Shown: positions 43,266-52,768, counted from the stretch's first letter. The stretch: 64,000 nucleotides of DNA from Fimbriiglobus ruber (GCF_002197845.1 NZ_NIDE01000014.1:806001-870000); one strand, 5' to 3'. Made by a program: numbers and translations. Notes: generated by a model not told the origin, from the sequence alone.

Positions 43266-44543
43266 ATGCCCGGTTTGGTCGGTCACAGGTGGGCACTGTT
43301 CGCCGTGGCAGCCGGGGTCATCCTGTCCGCCGCCGGCCCCGGTCAGGCACAACGCATTCTGACGGACCCGTCGCAGTGGTCGGTCGCGGTCTCGCCGGTG
43401 TTGATCAAGGTTCCGGCCGGGCCGGGGACCGCGGGGTGGCCGGTGCCGCTCGGTCAGCAGCCGCCCGCGGTACTGCCCGCTCAGCCGGTCTACCCCCTGC
43501 CAGCCCAGTCGCCGCCGCCCGGAGTCCCCGGGCAGTCGTTCCCGCTGCCGACGCCGGCTCCACTGCCGGGACAGCCTTCGGCCACGACGGTCTTGGGCGC
43601 TCCGCCGTCGGTGATCGTCGGGTCGCCGTTGCTGGACGGGCCGCCGGTGGGGACTCGGCCGGTCGACCTGCAGCCGCTCCCGGGGAGCTTGATGGACACC
43701 TTCGGTCAGGAGTACGAAGCCCGCAAACAGCTCCGGACGACCACCTGGAAGGGAACCACCATCACCGCGTTCCCGAATTCCCTGCTGTGGACGCCGCCGC
43801 TGGCCGGCCCGCGGGAACCGCGGATGCAAGTCATCGGTGGGAGCAGCAGCCTCAGTGGTTCCGACTCGAGTACCACGGTCGACACCGAGATCGGCGGGAC
43901 GCTCGGGATCGCCCGGTTCCAACCGGTCGGGGAGGATCTTTCCTTCCAGCTCGACTTCTTCGCGATGGTCAACTCCCGGTTCGTTTCGAGCGACCTGTTG
44001 GTCGCCGACTACCGGTTCGGGATTCCGATCTCCTTCCAGTGGGGCGAGTGGCACGGCAAGCTCGCGTACGAGTACACGAGTTCGCACCTCGGGGACAGCT
44101 ACATCCGGGACTCGACGCCCGCCCAGATCCCCGTGTACACCAAGGACGAAGTGGTTCTCGGGATCGACCGCTACCTGTTTCGCGACCTGCGTGTCTACGG
44201 GATCGCCGCGTACGCGTTCCAACAAACCCTCCCGCCGTACGCCCCGGGGCAGCAGAACGCGGAACGCAGCAAGGGGCGGTTCAGCGGCGGCTTCGAGTGG
44301 GCCCCGCGGCTCCCGACCAACTGGTCCGGCGGGCCGTTCGTCGCCGCCAACGTGGACGCCGACGGGACCGTGGGGTACAACGCGAGCCTGACCGCCCAGG
44401 TCGGCTGGCTGTGGCGGAACCCGCTCCAGCGGCTGGCGTCGCTCCGGGTGTTCGCCGAGTACTACGACGGCCACTCCCCATACGGGCAGTTGTACATGCA
44501 GCGGGAAAAGTTCTACGCGGTCGGCATGGCCGCCGACTATTAA
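43266..44543 (+). CDS. DUF1207-like outer-membrane protein with Pro-rich leader
   Basis: The 425-residue protein starts at the ATG at 43266 with GGAGG nine bases upstream. The signal peptide is MPGLVGHRWALFAVAAGVIL, followed by SAAGPGQAQ. A Pro/Gly-rich segment (about residues 45-145) precedes a beta-barrel-like body with alternating aromatic strands: IGGTLGIARFQPVGEDLSFQ, VVLGIDRYLFRDLRVYGIAA, and LRVFAEYYDGHSPYGQLYMQ before the terminal FYAVGMAADY. The family (DUF1207) is found in planctomycetes and marine bacteria. Likely an outer-membrane porin-like protein, inferred. Confidence 0.8.
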   Translation: MPGLVGHRWALFAVAAGVILSAAGPGQAQRILTDPSQWSVAVSPVLIKVPAGPGTAGWPVPLGQQPPAVLPAQPVYPLPAQSPPPGVPGQSFPLPTPAPLPGQPSATTVLGAPPSVIVGSPLLDGPPVGTRPVDLQPLPGSLMDTFGQEYEARKQLRTTTWKGTTITAFPNSLLWTPPLAGPREPRMQVIGGSSSLSGSDSSTTVDTEIGGTLGIARFQPVGEDLSFQLDFFAMVNSRFVSSDLLVADYRFGIPISFQWGEWHGKLAYEYTSSHLGDSYIRDSTPAQIPVYTKDEVVLGIDRYLFRDLRVYGIAAYAFQQTLPPYAPGQQNAERSKGRFSGGFEWAPRLPTNWSGGPFVAANVDADGTVGYNASLTAQVGWLWRNPLQRLASLRVFAEYYDGHSPYGQLYMQREKFYAVGMAADY

Positions 44544-44548
44544 TTCGG

Positions 44549-44596
44549 AACCTCGGGGGACCGGCCCGGCACTTTCGAGGGCCGGCCCCCGAGGTT
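44549..44596. terminator. Hairpin that also covers the Shine-Dalgarno of the next gene
   Basis: The arms AACCTCGGGGG-A-CCGGCCC and its complement (18 bp with one bulge) enclose an 11-base loop. The 3' arm ends in GAGGTT, seven bases before the ATG at 44603, so the only SD-like GAGG of the downstream gene lies in the stem. It may terminate DUF1207 transcription or throttle translation of the next gene. Confidence 0.6.
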
Positions 44597-44602
44597 CCCG
44601 CG

Positions 44603-45997
44603 ATGTCGACCGACGTGTTCACCCTTCGCACCCCGGTGCCGGTTTCGGCCGACGCCCTCTTCGCCTGGCACGCCCGGCCGGCCGCCTTCTTCCGCCTCGT
44701 CCCGCCGTGGGAGCAGGTCACGCCCGTGGCCGTCAAGGGGCCGTTCGGGAACGGCCAAACGGTCACTGTCCGCACGCCCATCTTCGGGCCCATTCAGAAG
44801 ACCTGGACGGCCGAGCTGTACGACGTCGAACCGGGCCGCCGGTTCCGCGACCGCCAACTCCACGGCCCGTTCGCGGCCTGGAACCACACCCACGAGATGA
44901 TCCCCGACGGGCCGGACCGATCGACCCTCGAAGACCACGTCGAATACCGCGTTCCCCTCGGACTACTCGGCCACGCACTCGGAGCCGGCGGGGTCCGCCA
45001 TCGTCTGTCGGCTCTGTTCGCGTACCGGCACGCGCTGACAGAGAGCGACTTGCGCCGCCACGCTCAGTTCCACGACCGCCCGCGGCTCCGCGTCATGATT
45101 ACGGGCGCGCGGGGGCTGATCGGCGCGGACCTGTCGCTGTTCCTGGCCGCCGGCGGCCACGAGGTCGTTCGGCTGACCCGCGGTGCTGTCGCCCCGTCCT
45201 CGTTCGACGACGGAACCACGACCGTGACCTGGAACCCGGACGCGCCCGACCCGGCCCTGTTCGAGGGGGTGGACGCGGTCGTCCACCTGGCCGGCGATAG
45301 CCTGGCGGCCGGCCGGTGGGACGATGCGAAGAAGGCCCGCATTCTGGAGAGCCGAACCGGCCCGACGCGGCGACTGGCGGAGGCAATTGCGAAGTCGGGC
45401 CGGCCGAAGGTGTTCGTGTGTGCGTCCGCGGTCGGCTTCTACGGGGACCGCGGGGACGAAGAACTCGACGAGTCGTCTCGCCGGGGAACCGGGTTTCTGG
45501 CGGACGTCTGCGAGGAGTGGGAGGCGGCCACCGAACCGGCGGGGCGGGCCGGGGCTCGTGTGGTCAACACCCGGTTCGGCGTCGTGTTGTCGCCGAAGAA
45601 CGGCGCGCTGGCGAAGCAACTGCCGGCGTTTCGCGCGGGCGGCGGGGCCGTCCTCGGAGCCGGAACGCAGTGGCTGAGTTGGGTTTCGATCGGCGACGTG
45701 GTCGGCGCCTTGCACCACGCGTTGATGACCGAGGCGCTCGCGGGGCCGGTGAACGTCGTCACCCCGTTCCCGGTGACCAACCGCGAGTTCGGCCGCGTGC
45801 TGGCCCGGGTGCTGAGCCGCCCGTACCTGCTGACGGTCCCGGCGCCGGCGTTGCGCGTCCTGTTCGGCGAAATGGCCGACTCCGCGCTACTCGCGAGTAC
45901 CCGCGTGGTCCCGCGGCGGTTGGCGGAGACCGGGTTTCAATTTGATTACCCGCGATTGGAGGACGCGCTGCGGTTCGTGTTGGGACGGTTAAACTGA
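44603..45997 (+). CDS. TIGR01777/YfcH-family epimerase with N-terminal SRPBCC domain
   Basis: The 464-residue protein starts at the ATG at 44603. Residues 1-150 form a START/SRPBCC-like domain (LRTPVPVSADALFAWHARPA, YDVEPGRRFRDRQLHGPFAA, HTHEMIPDG). From about 163 the extended short-chain-dehydrogenase fold begins: RLRVMITGARGLIGADLSLF and VVHLAGDSLAAGRWDDAKKA. KVFVCASAVGFYGDRGDEEL and a C-terminal domain with FPVTNREFGRVLARVLSRPY follow. This fusion is common in bacteria, and family members are near-ubiquitous with no settled substrate. NAD(P)-dependent epimerase or reductase activity is inferred from the fold. Confidence 0.92.
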   Translation: MSTDVFTLRTPVPVSADALFAWHARPAAFFRLVPPWEQVTPVAVKGPFGNGQTVTVRTPIFGPIQKTWTAELYDVEPGRRFRDRQLHGPFAAWNHTHEMIPDGPDRSTLEDHVEYRVPLGLLGHALGAGGVRHRLSALFAYRHALTESDLRRHAQFHDRPRLRVMITGARGLIGADLSLFLAAGGHEVVRLTRGAVAPSSFDDGTTTVTWNPDAPDPALFEGVDAVVHLAGDSLAAGRWDDAKKARILESRTGPTRRLAEAIAKSGRPKVFVCASAVGFYGDRGDEELDESSRRGTGFLADVCEEWEAATEPAGRAGARVVNTRFGVVLSPKNGALAKQLPAFRAGGGAVLGAGTQWLSWVSIGDVVGALHHALMTEALAGPVNVVTPFPVTNREFGRVLARVLSRPYLLTVPAPALRVLFGEMADSALLASTRVVPRRLAETGFQFDYPRLEDALRFVLGRLN

Positions 45998-46032
45998 CTA
46001 GGGTCGATCTCAGGAGAAATGAGGTGGTTGTA

Positions 46033-46929
46033 ATGCGGTATCGTTTGTTCATACTGATAGCGGCTATTCTCTCGGCCCGCTTTTCGTGTTCGGTGCTACC
46101 CTTTCCCGACGAGATCTGCGCTCAACATGCCGAATTTCCGTTGGCAGGTTTCGCAGGCCTCGATCTTAAGACTTTAGACGAAGGTGGAATATCCGATCTC
46201 AAAAAGGCTTGGGATTCGTGTCTGCCAGAGGAATACCGTACAACACATTCCGTGGCATATCCGCCGATATTTGTTTGGCATACCAAAGATAAAGAAGGGC
46301 AAAAAGGGTACGTTGTTCTTCAAAAAAATCCCGTCGAGATTTTTCCGAGCGCGTCTTACGTATCAGCGCATACTTTCGACCATTCCGGCAAGCGGTTGGA
46401 CTCAGTTAATTTCCCGACCGGATGGCGTATCCTTGTTCAGACAGTAAATTTTCGGTATGAACCGACGCTGCAGGGTCATATTATCGAGATGGGTTCTGCC
46501 CCTTGGAATCTCGGGCGCTCTGTCCGCCGTCAAGTTTACGGGATACTGCGAGACCGCCTTGTGTTACTTTGGCTCGAAGGACCGGATGGCGGACTGATCC
46601 CGAACATTTACTACGCACCCAACCACACCATTGGTCCTCCCCAACCAAATCGTTCAGCCGAACAATGGGCGGAGGCGTTGACCTCAGATCATCCAATGGT
46701 CGTGTTGGAAGCTCTTTCCTGGCTCGGGGGGACCCACCGACTCAGCCTTTCCGACACCCCCAAGGATCAGCACTGGGAGAATTTGGAGTCAACAAAATTG
46801 ATCGTTACCGTGCGGCGGCGTCCGGATGTGATCACGGCAGTTGAAGAGTTGGCTCGGTCCAGTAACCCGTGGCTTCGCCAGGCAGCCATTTTGGCGATTG
46901 AGCAGATGACAGCCCAGGTTAACTGGTAA
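46033..46929 (+). CDS. Hypothetical exported protein, atypical base composition
   Basis: The 298-residue protein starts at the ATG at 46033 with AGGTGG upstream. The N-terminus MRYRLFILIAAILSARFSCS is a signal-like segment. Readable blocks are FPLAGFAGLDLKTLDEGGIS, EEYRTTHSVAYPPIFVWHTK and VYGILRDRLVLLWLEGPDGG, then a helical end WLRQAAILAIEQMTAQVN recalling HEAT-type repeats. No family was recognised. Codon usage is less GC-rich than the flanks (47% in 46201-46260), suggesting acquisition or relaxed selection. It begins the duplication- and IS-rich part of the window. Confidence 0.65.
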   Translation: MRYRLFILIAAILSARFSCSVLPFPDEICAQHAEFPLAGFAGLDLKTLDEGGISDLKKAWDSCLPEEYRTTHSVAYPPIFVWHTKDKEGQKGYVVLQKNPVEIFPSASYVSAHTFDHSGKRLDSVNFPTGWRILVQTVNFRYEPTLQGHIIEMGSAPWNLGRSVRRQVYGILRDRLVLLWLEGPDGGLIPNIYYAPNHTIGPPQPNRSAEQWAEALTSDHPMVVLEALSWLGGTHRLSLSDTPKDQHWENLESTKLIVTVRRRPDVITAVEELARSSNPWLRQAAILAIEQMTAQVNW

Positions 46930-47044
46930 CGATTCTGGTACGGATCTGCGATTCACGACGCGAGATGCCCTGTCGCCAGTCCAAATTTAAGGCCGTGGCG
47001 CCGTGCTTTAATCGGTGATGTCGCTGATCTATACTTTTCCCCCG

Positions 47045-47254
47045 TCATTTAGCCACCGGCGGCGCCCCCGTGCTATTCTGGTCGGTCCCCTGCGGGTGCG
47101 GCGCGGCGGTACTCGGCTTGCGGACGGTCAGGATGAGCCCGGCCCGGTTCTCGATCCGCTCGCCGACTTCCAACCCGGGCGGCACGTCGCGCCACGCAGG
47201 GCCCGGAGTCTTGAACAGAATCGGCGGCCCGTCTCGACCCGGTCCGTCCGCCAC
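47045..47254 (-). pseudogene. Duplicated C-terminal tail of the patatin gene
   Basis: Sixty-nine codons read DGPPILFKTPGPAWRDVPPG, LEVGERIENRAGLILTVRK and PHPQGTDQNSTGAPPVAK, ending at a stop (47045-47047). This is nearly the same as the last 65 residues of the patatin-like gene at 50792-52299 (one Thr to Ile and a few other changes). No start or upstream patatin sequence is present, so it is a fragment. It lies in the same orientation as the full gene, 3.7 kb away, with a sigma factor and an IS between. Confidence 0.85.
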
Positions 47255-47296
47255 CGGCTATCTGGAAATCGGAAGATCCGCTGGTGCCGTCGCGGA

Positions 47297-47782
47297 TCAG
47301 GTCGCCGAGGGGCTCGGGGGGCCAGAAGAAGCCGCGGACCGGCGCAACTCCTCAAGCTGTCGCGCGATCTCGACGAGCCCGGCGTTCAACTGGCGGACCG
47401 TGGCCCGCCGGGAGGCGAAGATCAGGACTACCGTCGCCAGGGCGCCCACGGCCATCACGGCCACGGAGAAGGCGATCAGGAGCGTGCCCTTCTGGAACGA
47501 GACCAGAACGAGCCGCTGGGCCTCGTCACGCTGCGCCGGTGTGAGCTCGCCCGTCTCGACGTCGTGGACCAGTTTCGCCTGGCGGGGAAACGTCAGCCCG
47601 AAATTGACGAGCCCGGCAAGCACCAGCGCCCCGGCCGTCAGCCAGACGAGGACGGTCAGCCCCATCAGCAGGCGGACCCGGCGGCGGTCCCGGTCCAGCA
47701 CCAACCGCGTGTGGACCCGCGGGTCCCGCGCGTCTCCGGCGTCCACCCGCAAGAGGGCCGTGCCGATGTCTTTCTCGTTCAT
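47297..47782 (-). CDS. Two-TM membrane protein co-encoded with an ECF sigma factor
   Basis: The 161-residue protein's ATG overlaps the stop of the sigma factor gene by four bases (47779-47782). It has two membrane segments: LLMGLTVLVWLTAGALVLAG (about 39-58) and LLIAFSVAVMAVGALATVVL (about 101-120), then RRATVRQLNAGLVEIARQLE, a coiled-coil-like helix. The overlap with an ECF sigma gene marks it as a probable anti-sigma factor or sensor. It lacks a zinc-binding ZAS motif, so that role is inferred from position. Confidence 0.7.
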   Translation of the reverse strand: MNEKDIGTALLRVDAGDARDPRVHTRLVLDRDRRRVRLLMGLTVLVWLTAGALVLAGLVNFGLTFPRQAKLVHDVETGELTPAQRDEAQRLVLVSFQKGTLLIAFSVAVMAVGALATVVLIFASRRATVRQLNAGLVEIARQLEELRRSAASSGPPSPSAT

Positions 47783-48324
47783 CGTCGTGTCTCCCTGGTC
47801 AGGACGCCGCGAAGCGCCCGTTTAGCGTAATGAAGCCGGGACCGGACGGTCCCGGCGGGACATCCGGTCACGCGGGCGATCGTGTCGCAGCTCATCCCTT
47901 CAAGGAACCGCAGGACAAGTACCTCCCGGTACTCGATCGCGAGTTGATCCAGGGCGGCGTGGATGGCCTCCGCGTCGGCCGAGGGAAAATCCCGGTCGTC
48001 GGCGTCGGCTACGTCCTCCAGCGAGAGCGACTGGACCGGCCGGCCCGGCTGGCGGAACTCGCGGGCGGCACGGTCGCGAGCGATTCGGTACACCCAGGCC
48101 GGGAACGCGGCCGGGTCGGCGAGCTTGGGCAGCCCCCGGAACACGCCGAACCACACGTCCTGGAGGGCATCCTCGGCCCGGTCGGGGTCGCCGAGCAGCT
48201 TCCGCAGGTAGTACCGGAGCCGCGGGCCGTACCGCGCGACGAGCGTGCCGAACGCCTCACGGTCCCCGGCTTGGCACCGTAGGATTAGCGTTCGCTCGTA
48301 GACCCGCTCGATCTCGTCTGCCAT
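47779..48324 (-). CDS. ECF RNA polymerase sigma factor
   Basis: The 181-residue protein starts at the ATG at 48324. Region 2 is LILRCQAGDREAFGTLVARY, RAEDALQDVWFGVFRGLPKL and FPAWVYRIARDRAAREFRQ. Region 4 is ALDQLAIEYREVLVLRFLEG, MSCDTIARVTGCPAGTVRSR and LHYAKRALRG (helix-turn-helix). No region 3 or extra C-terminal domain is present, so it is a minimal ECF. It is followed in the same operon by a two-TM protein, a probable partner. Its target promoters are not identifiable here. Confidence 0.92.
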   Translation of the reverse strand: MADEIERVYERTLILRCQAGDREAFGTLVARYGPRLRYYLRKLLGDPDRAEDALQDVWFGVFRGLPKLADPAAFPAWVYRIARDRAAREFRQPGRPVQSLSLEDVADADDRDFPSADAEAIHAALDQLAIEYREVLVLRFLEGMSCDTIARVTGCPAGTVRSRLHYAKRALRGVLTRETRR

Positions 48325-48543
48325 CGGGTGATTTCCGCCGCCGGGATCGTTCGCCCGAAAATCAGGTTGCGCGAAGCGGGGTGTTTGTTCAAAGATTGTC
48401 GGGAACTGATCTCTGACTTGGAGGGCTTATAGATAATCACCCACACCCGTCCCGTTGGCGCGGTGCTCGGGCGAGTGGGGGCACAAGCGGAAAATTCGCC
48501 GCGACTCCGACTTGGCGCGTGAAGCCCGTTGAGGAATGACCGG

Positions 48544-48819
48544 ATGAAATGGGGGTCTTGGAAGGGATGGATTTGCTTCGCCTTCCTGACAGCATTAACC
48601 GGCCTGACGGTTTGGGCTGCACCGTATGCCCGTTGTGGGCACTGTTGGCTTCCGATACTCGGCGCGTCTCTTCTCGGGCTCCGGTTGTTATTTACTGCCG
48701 CCTCTTTGGTAGAAACAGAGAAGGGTATCCGTCCACGACTCCATTTCTGCTTCGGCTTGACAACCGCGACGGGTGCCGCGCATTTACTTGGCTATGCCGC
48801 GACCGCCTTCGATTCCTGA
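48544..48819 (+). CDS. Small membrane protein beside the IS66 element
   Basis: The 91-residue protein starts at the ATG at 48544 and overlaps the start of the transposase gene by 26 bases. Hydrophobic segments are WICFAFLTALTGLTVWAA and LPILGASLLGLRLLFTAA, ending in a polar tail. The protein could be real or be the left flank of a gene interrupted by the IS element. No family was recognised. Confidence 0.4.
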   Translation: MKWGSWKGWICFAFLTALTGLTVWAAPYARCGHCWLPILGASLLGLRLLFTAASLVETEKGIRPRLHFCFGLTTATGAAHLLGYAATAFDS

Positions 48820-50313
48820 CGACTTGTGGGCCACGTTTCCCGCGGCCGCGCAAGCCATCATCGCCGCTCTCACCGAAGAGATCGCCACCCTCCGCGCCCA
48901 GGTCGCCCATCTGTCCGAACGAGTCAGCCAGAACTCGACCAATTCACACAAGCCGCCGTCGTCCGACCCACCGCACGCCAAGCCGGCCCCGCCCCGAACG
49001 CCGTCCGGCAAGAGACGGGGTGGCCAACCCGGTCACCCGAAGCACGAGCGGACGATTCTTCCGGCCGACGAAGTCCTCGACCACAAGCCGACCCGCTGCG
49101 GCCGCTGCCAACAGGCCCTCACCGGTGACGACCCCGAGCCCGTTATCGATCAGGTCATCGATCTGCCGGCGAAGATGCGGCACGTGATTCACCACCGCCG
49201 TCACACCCTGACCTGCCCGCACTGCCGCGTCCGGACGACCGCCCCGCCGGTTCCCGAAGCCGCCACCGGGTTCGGCCCGGCGGTCCAAGCGACCGCCGCG
49301 TACTTGACGGGCGGGTGCCGGATCGGCAAGCGGCCGACCCGCCAACTCTTCGAGGACGTCTTCGGCATCCCCATGAGTCTGGGCACCATCACCAATCTGG
49401 AGCACCGGACCAGCACGGCCCTCGGGCCGATTCACACCGCGGCTCATGAGTACACCAAGACCCAGGATGCCAACCTCGACGAAACGACGTGGTATGAGGG
49501 CCGCCACCCGGCGACCCCGCCGGTCGAGTCGTCGCCCCCTCCGGACCCACCGACCGAAGCGCCCCCACCTCCACTGCCCCTGGACGCGCGCGGGACCACG
49601 CCGACCCACCAACGAAAGAAGAAGGCGTGGCTGTGGGTCGCCGTCACCCCCGCGGTCGTTGTTTTCCTCATCCGCGGGTGCCGCAACCGGGCCGCGTTCG
49701 ACGACCTCCGGGGGGAGCCACGACGATCCACACGACGGACCGGTACGTCGTCTATGACCACCTCACCCCGGCCCGGCGCCAACTCTGCTGGGCCCACCTC
49801 GCCCGCGATTTCCAGGCCATGATCGACCGGACGAACGCCGGGTCGGGGATCGGGGAGGAATTGTTGGCTCACGCCCGGATCTTGTTCGAACACTGGGAAC
49901 GCGTTCGCGACGGGACGATCACCCGCGGCACGTTCCGGCGGAATTACCTTCCGGGGTTGCGGGACGAGGTCCACGCCCTGCTCGCTCGCGGCCGCGCCTG
50001 CGGGTGCCCGAAGACGGCCGCCGTGTGCGCCAACCTGTGGGCGACGGCGGACGCGTTGTGGACGTTCGCCCGCCGGTCGACGGTCGAGCCGACGAACAAC
50101 GCCGCCGAGCGGGAACTCCGTCACGCCGTCTGCTGGCGGAAGACCAGCTACGGGACCGACAGCGCCCGCGGGAGTCGGTACGTCGAGCGGATCTTGACGG
50201 TGATCGCCAGTTGCCGGCGGCAGAAGCGGAACATCCTGGCGTTCCTGACGGCCGCGGTCGTGGCCGACCGGAATGGGACCGCACGACCCTCACTCGTCCC
50301 CGTAGCGGCCTGA
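48794..50313 (+). mobile_element. IS66-family transposase (tnpC-like), frameshifted
   Basis: The ATG at 48794 starts MPRPPSIPDDLWATFPAAAQ. Domains in order: a leucine-zipper-like helix (EEIATLRAQVAHLSERVSQN), then NSHKPPSSDPP and GGQPGHPKHERT. A zinc-binding HTLTCPHCRVRTT and ATAAYLTGGCRIGKRPTRQL follow. The DDE core (ANLDETTWYEGR) begins before the break. At the G6 run 49710-49715 the frame fails and continues in the next one: TDRYVVYDHLTPARRQLCWA, ERELRHAVCWRKTSYGTDSA to 50313. A missing G would rejoin them. No tnpA/tnpB and no terminal inverted repeats were found. Confidence 0.85.
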
Positions 50314-50459
50314 CCGACAACATCGCCCGCGTGAGTTCATCGCGAAATGCCCTTAAAAATCCAGGCGCAGATCACGTGAGTCGGAGCCCGTGAACGGATA
50401 CAGAGAAGGACGCTCCGAGTTACGGGCCGCCGCGTCGGGCATTTCTTACATATGCCGTC

Positions 50460-50699
50460 GTGCTGTGCGCCTTTCAACCCGTGCTATTGGTCAAGCGGGA
50501 AAATGATCCGGCAATGTGGTTCGTGCCGTTATTAGCCCCGCTCGTATGGGCCGGGGTTACGGATTTCAGACGCGGCAGGTGGAAGCGTGCGATCGGGGCA
50601 TGGCTGGTCGTGTTCTGTCAGTATTTCGCCATGATTTACAACATGACCCACGAACTTTCTGGGCTCGGCGTTTGGTTGTGCTGGGTCTACTTGGATTGA
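50460..50699 (+). CDS. Small membrane protein, possibly 5'-truncated
   Basis: A GTG at 50460 gives 79 residues with three hydrophobic segments: MLCAFQPVLL, MWFVPLLAPLVWAGVTD and WLVVFCQYFAMIYNM. The frame stays open upstream for about 22 codons with RRAFLTYAVV, which looks like a further helix, but only a stop (50391-50393) and no ATG precedes. It may be the right flank of a gene interrupted near the IS element. Function is unknown. Confidence 0.4.
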   Translation: MLCAFQPVLLVKRENDPAMWFVPLLAPLVWAGVTDFRRGRWKRAIGAWLVVFCQYFAMIYNMTHELSGLGVWLCWVYLD

Positions 50700-50791
50700 T
50701 TGTCTATCACAATTAGGGCACTTCTCAGATCAGAGACACTTGTGCCCCGTGTCGGTTACAGCTTTTCCTGCACGTTCACCGGTTCCTGCAA

Positions 50792-52299
50792 TTACTTGGC
50801 GACCGGCGGAGCCCCCGTGCTGTTCTGGTCGGTCCCCTGCGGGTGCGGCGTGGCCGTACTCGGCTTGCGGACGGTCAGGGTGAGCCCGGCCCGGTTCTCG
50901 ATCCGCTCGCCGACTTCCAACCCGGGCGGCGTGTCGCGCCACGCCGGGCCCGGGGTCTTGAACAGAATCGGCGGCCCGTCCGCGTACTGGTACGGGGCGC
51001 CGGTCGGACTCCGCGGGTCGGGTAACTTGCTGCGGGTGAAGGCCCCCTCGGCGCCCAACTTGTACCCCTCGCTGAACATCTTCCGCGTCTCGGCCGGGTC
51101 GAAGTTCGTGCTCGAATTGGTGACCTTGAGTTCCGGCGGGATCGCGGACACGAAGTAGTTCATGCCGGTCAGCATGCAGTACGTGTAGAACCGGTACAGG
51201 TCACCCCGGGTGGTCGCGTACAGCAGGTTCGAGACGGACGCCCCGACCACGGCCACGGTCCGCTCGCGGACGCCCTCCGGGTCCGGGTAGATCTTCCCGG
51301 CCACCAGCGAGTACAAGTTCGACCCGGCCACAACGGTCAGGGCGCTCGCCTTGGTCTCGGACGCCGGGATGAACGGCGGGCGGAAGAAGAGCGCCCGCGT
51401 GACCCCGCCGTCGACGTGCATTTCCTCATACGGCACCCCGTCGATCGTCACGTGGAAGCGGGCGGACGGGAAGAAGCCCGGGATCGTGGCCGACGCGATG
51501 ATGACGTCCACGAACAGGCGCCGCGCCTCCTCCGTACCCCGGGTCGCGATCACCCCCATGTCCCAGACGATCAGCCGCTTGGTGTCGAGATTCGTGCTGC
51601 CGACGTACAGCCGCCGGCCCTTGGCGTGTTCGCCCGCCACCTTTCGGAGCATGTCATACGTGACCTGGGCGTCGACCCGGATCTTGAGCGGGGCGTTGTC
51701 CGCCACCGATTCGGCGAAGAACGACCGGACCGACCGGCGGATCTCGAAGATGTCCGGGTTGCGGACGTTCGTGTACAGGTCCTGGATGACGGGGTCGTAC
51801 TCGGAGCCGAGGAACGCGAACGGGGCGATCAGGGACCCGGTGCTGATTCCGGTGACCACGTCGAAGACCGGCCGGCCGCCTTCTTCCGGGGACTTCCCGG
51901 ACGCCGACCACCCACACAACACGCCGGCCGGGTACGCCCCATAGACCCCCCGCCGGACAGGGCCAGGATGTTGTACTCCTTCGAAACGGCCTTCTTGTCC
52001 CCCGGGGCTAGCTTCCCTTGTTTGATGTCCTGCTCCCGCCGCTCCCGGAGGGCCTGGACCTGCCGCTCGCGGAAAACGGAGGCGAAGGAGTTGTTCGGGT
52101 CCACCGTGTCGAGCGCGGCGGGCGGCTCGTTCGCGTCGATTACGTCGCGCGCGCTCACCCCTTCGGGGAGCGGCGTCGGCCGCTTGCCCCGCTCCTTGAA
52201 CCGGTCCTGAATCTGGCACGCCCCGAACAAAACGACCAGACAGGTCGCAAAGCCGAGCGGCTGCACGAAGCGGACCAACCACCGTCGGCCGAACGCCAT
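50792..52299 (-). pseudogene. Patatin-like phospholipase (lipoprotein), frameshifted in the glycine-rich box
   Basis: The ATG at 52299 with AGGGGG upstream starts MAFGRRWLVRFVQPLGFATC, with a lipobox LFGAC (Cys27). After a charged region comes EYNILALSGGG, the patatin oxyanion loop. At the C6 run 51946-51951 the frame breaks. The other frame continues VYGAYPAGVLCGWS, then VFDVVTGISTGSLIAPFAFL (nucleophile Gly-x-Ser-x-Gly), EEMHVDGGVTRALFF (catalytic Asp-Gly) to 50792. Adding one G restores the box GGGVYGAYPAG. It would hydrolyse phospholipids at the membrane. The tail is duplicated at 47045-47254. Confidence 0.88.
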
Positions 52300-52768
52300 G
52301 CGATCAACCCCCTGAGAAATCCGCCCGCCACGACCCACGACCGCAAAGAGACTGCCGCTGGAAGACACAGCATCCTTTAATAGTTCGATTGCGGGCAGGC
52401 GTGAACTTAGGCGAAAACGTGCGCGAAATGCCGATTGCGAGGAAAAGACCGGCAACAACGACCGCGACGATGTTGCCCAGACTTCCCGGCCGAGTGAGGG
52501 TCGCCATTTTTCGCTGATTACATGCCAATGAAACGTAGGTCGTCAGATTGTCTGGCCAGGATCACGTCCCACTCGACCTCATTTGACGCACTCGAACACG
52601 GGTTTGAGTCCCTAATTTTGGCCTACGCGATATCAGGCGGAGCATCACTATTACGATGTGAACGAAAGAGCTTGACCCGGCGCATGGGTTGGGGCGAAAC
52701 TACCGGCAGGCCGCTCCCCCGGTCGTCGATCGGATGCAGGCGGTGTCTCTTACGTCCTGGCGAGGCTA
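52300..52768. other. Intergenic region between patatin and aquaporin genes
   Basis: The region is less GC-rich than its flanks and holds the presumed divergent promoters. A minus-strand frame from 52507 to 52304 (MATLTRPGSLGNIVAVVVAG, one hydrophobic helix then a polar tail) is the only candidate small gene, but it has no clear ribosome-binding site or homology I can name. No repeat was seen. Confidence 0.3.

Noticed and set aside
43217-44602. Extension of the TIGR01777 gene through the DUF1207 gene
   Set aside because: The frame is open but its translation in this part is a shadow of the DUF1207 protein; the real ATG is at 44603.
52304-52507. Small minus-strand membrane protein upstream of patatin
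   Set aside because: One helix but no ribosome-binding site or recognisable family; left as part of the intergenic note.
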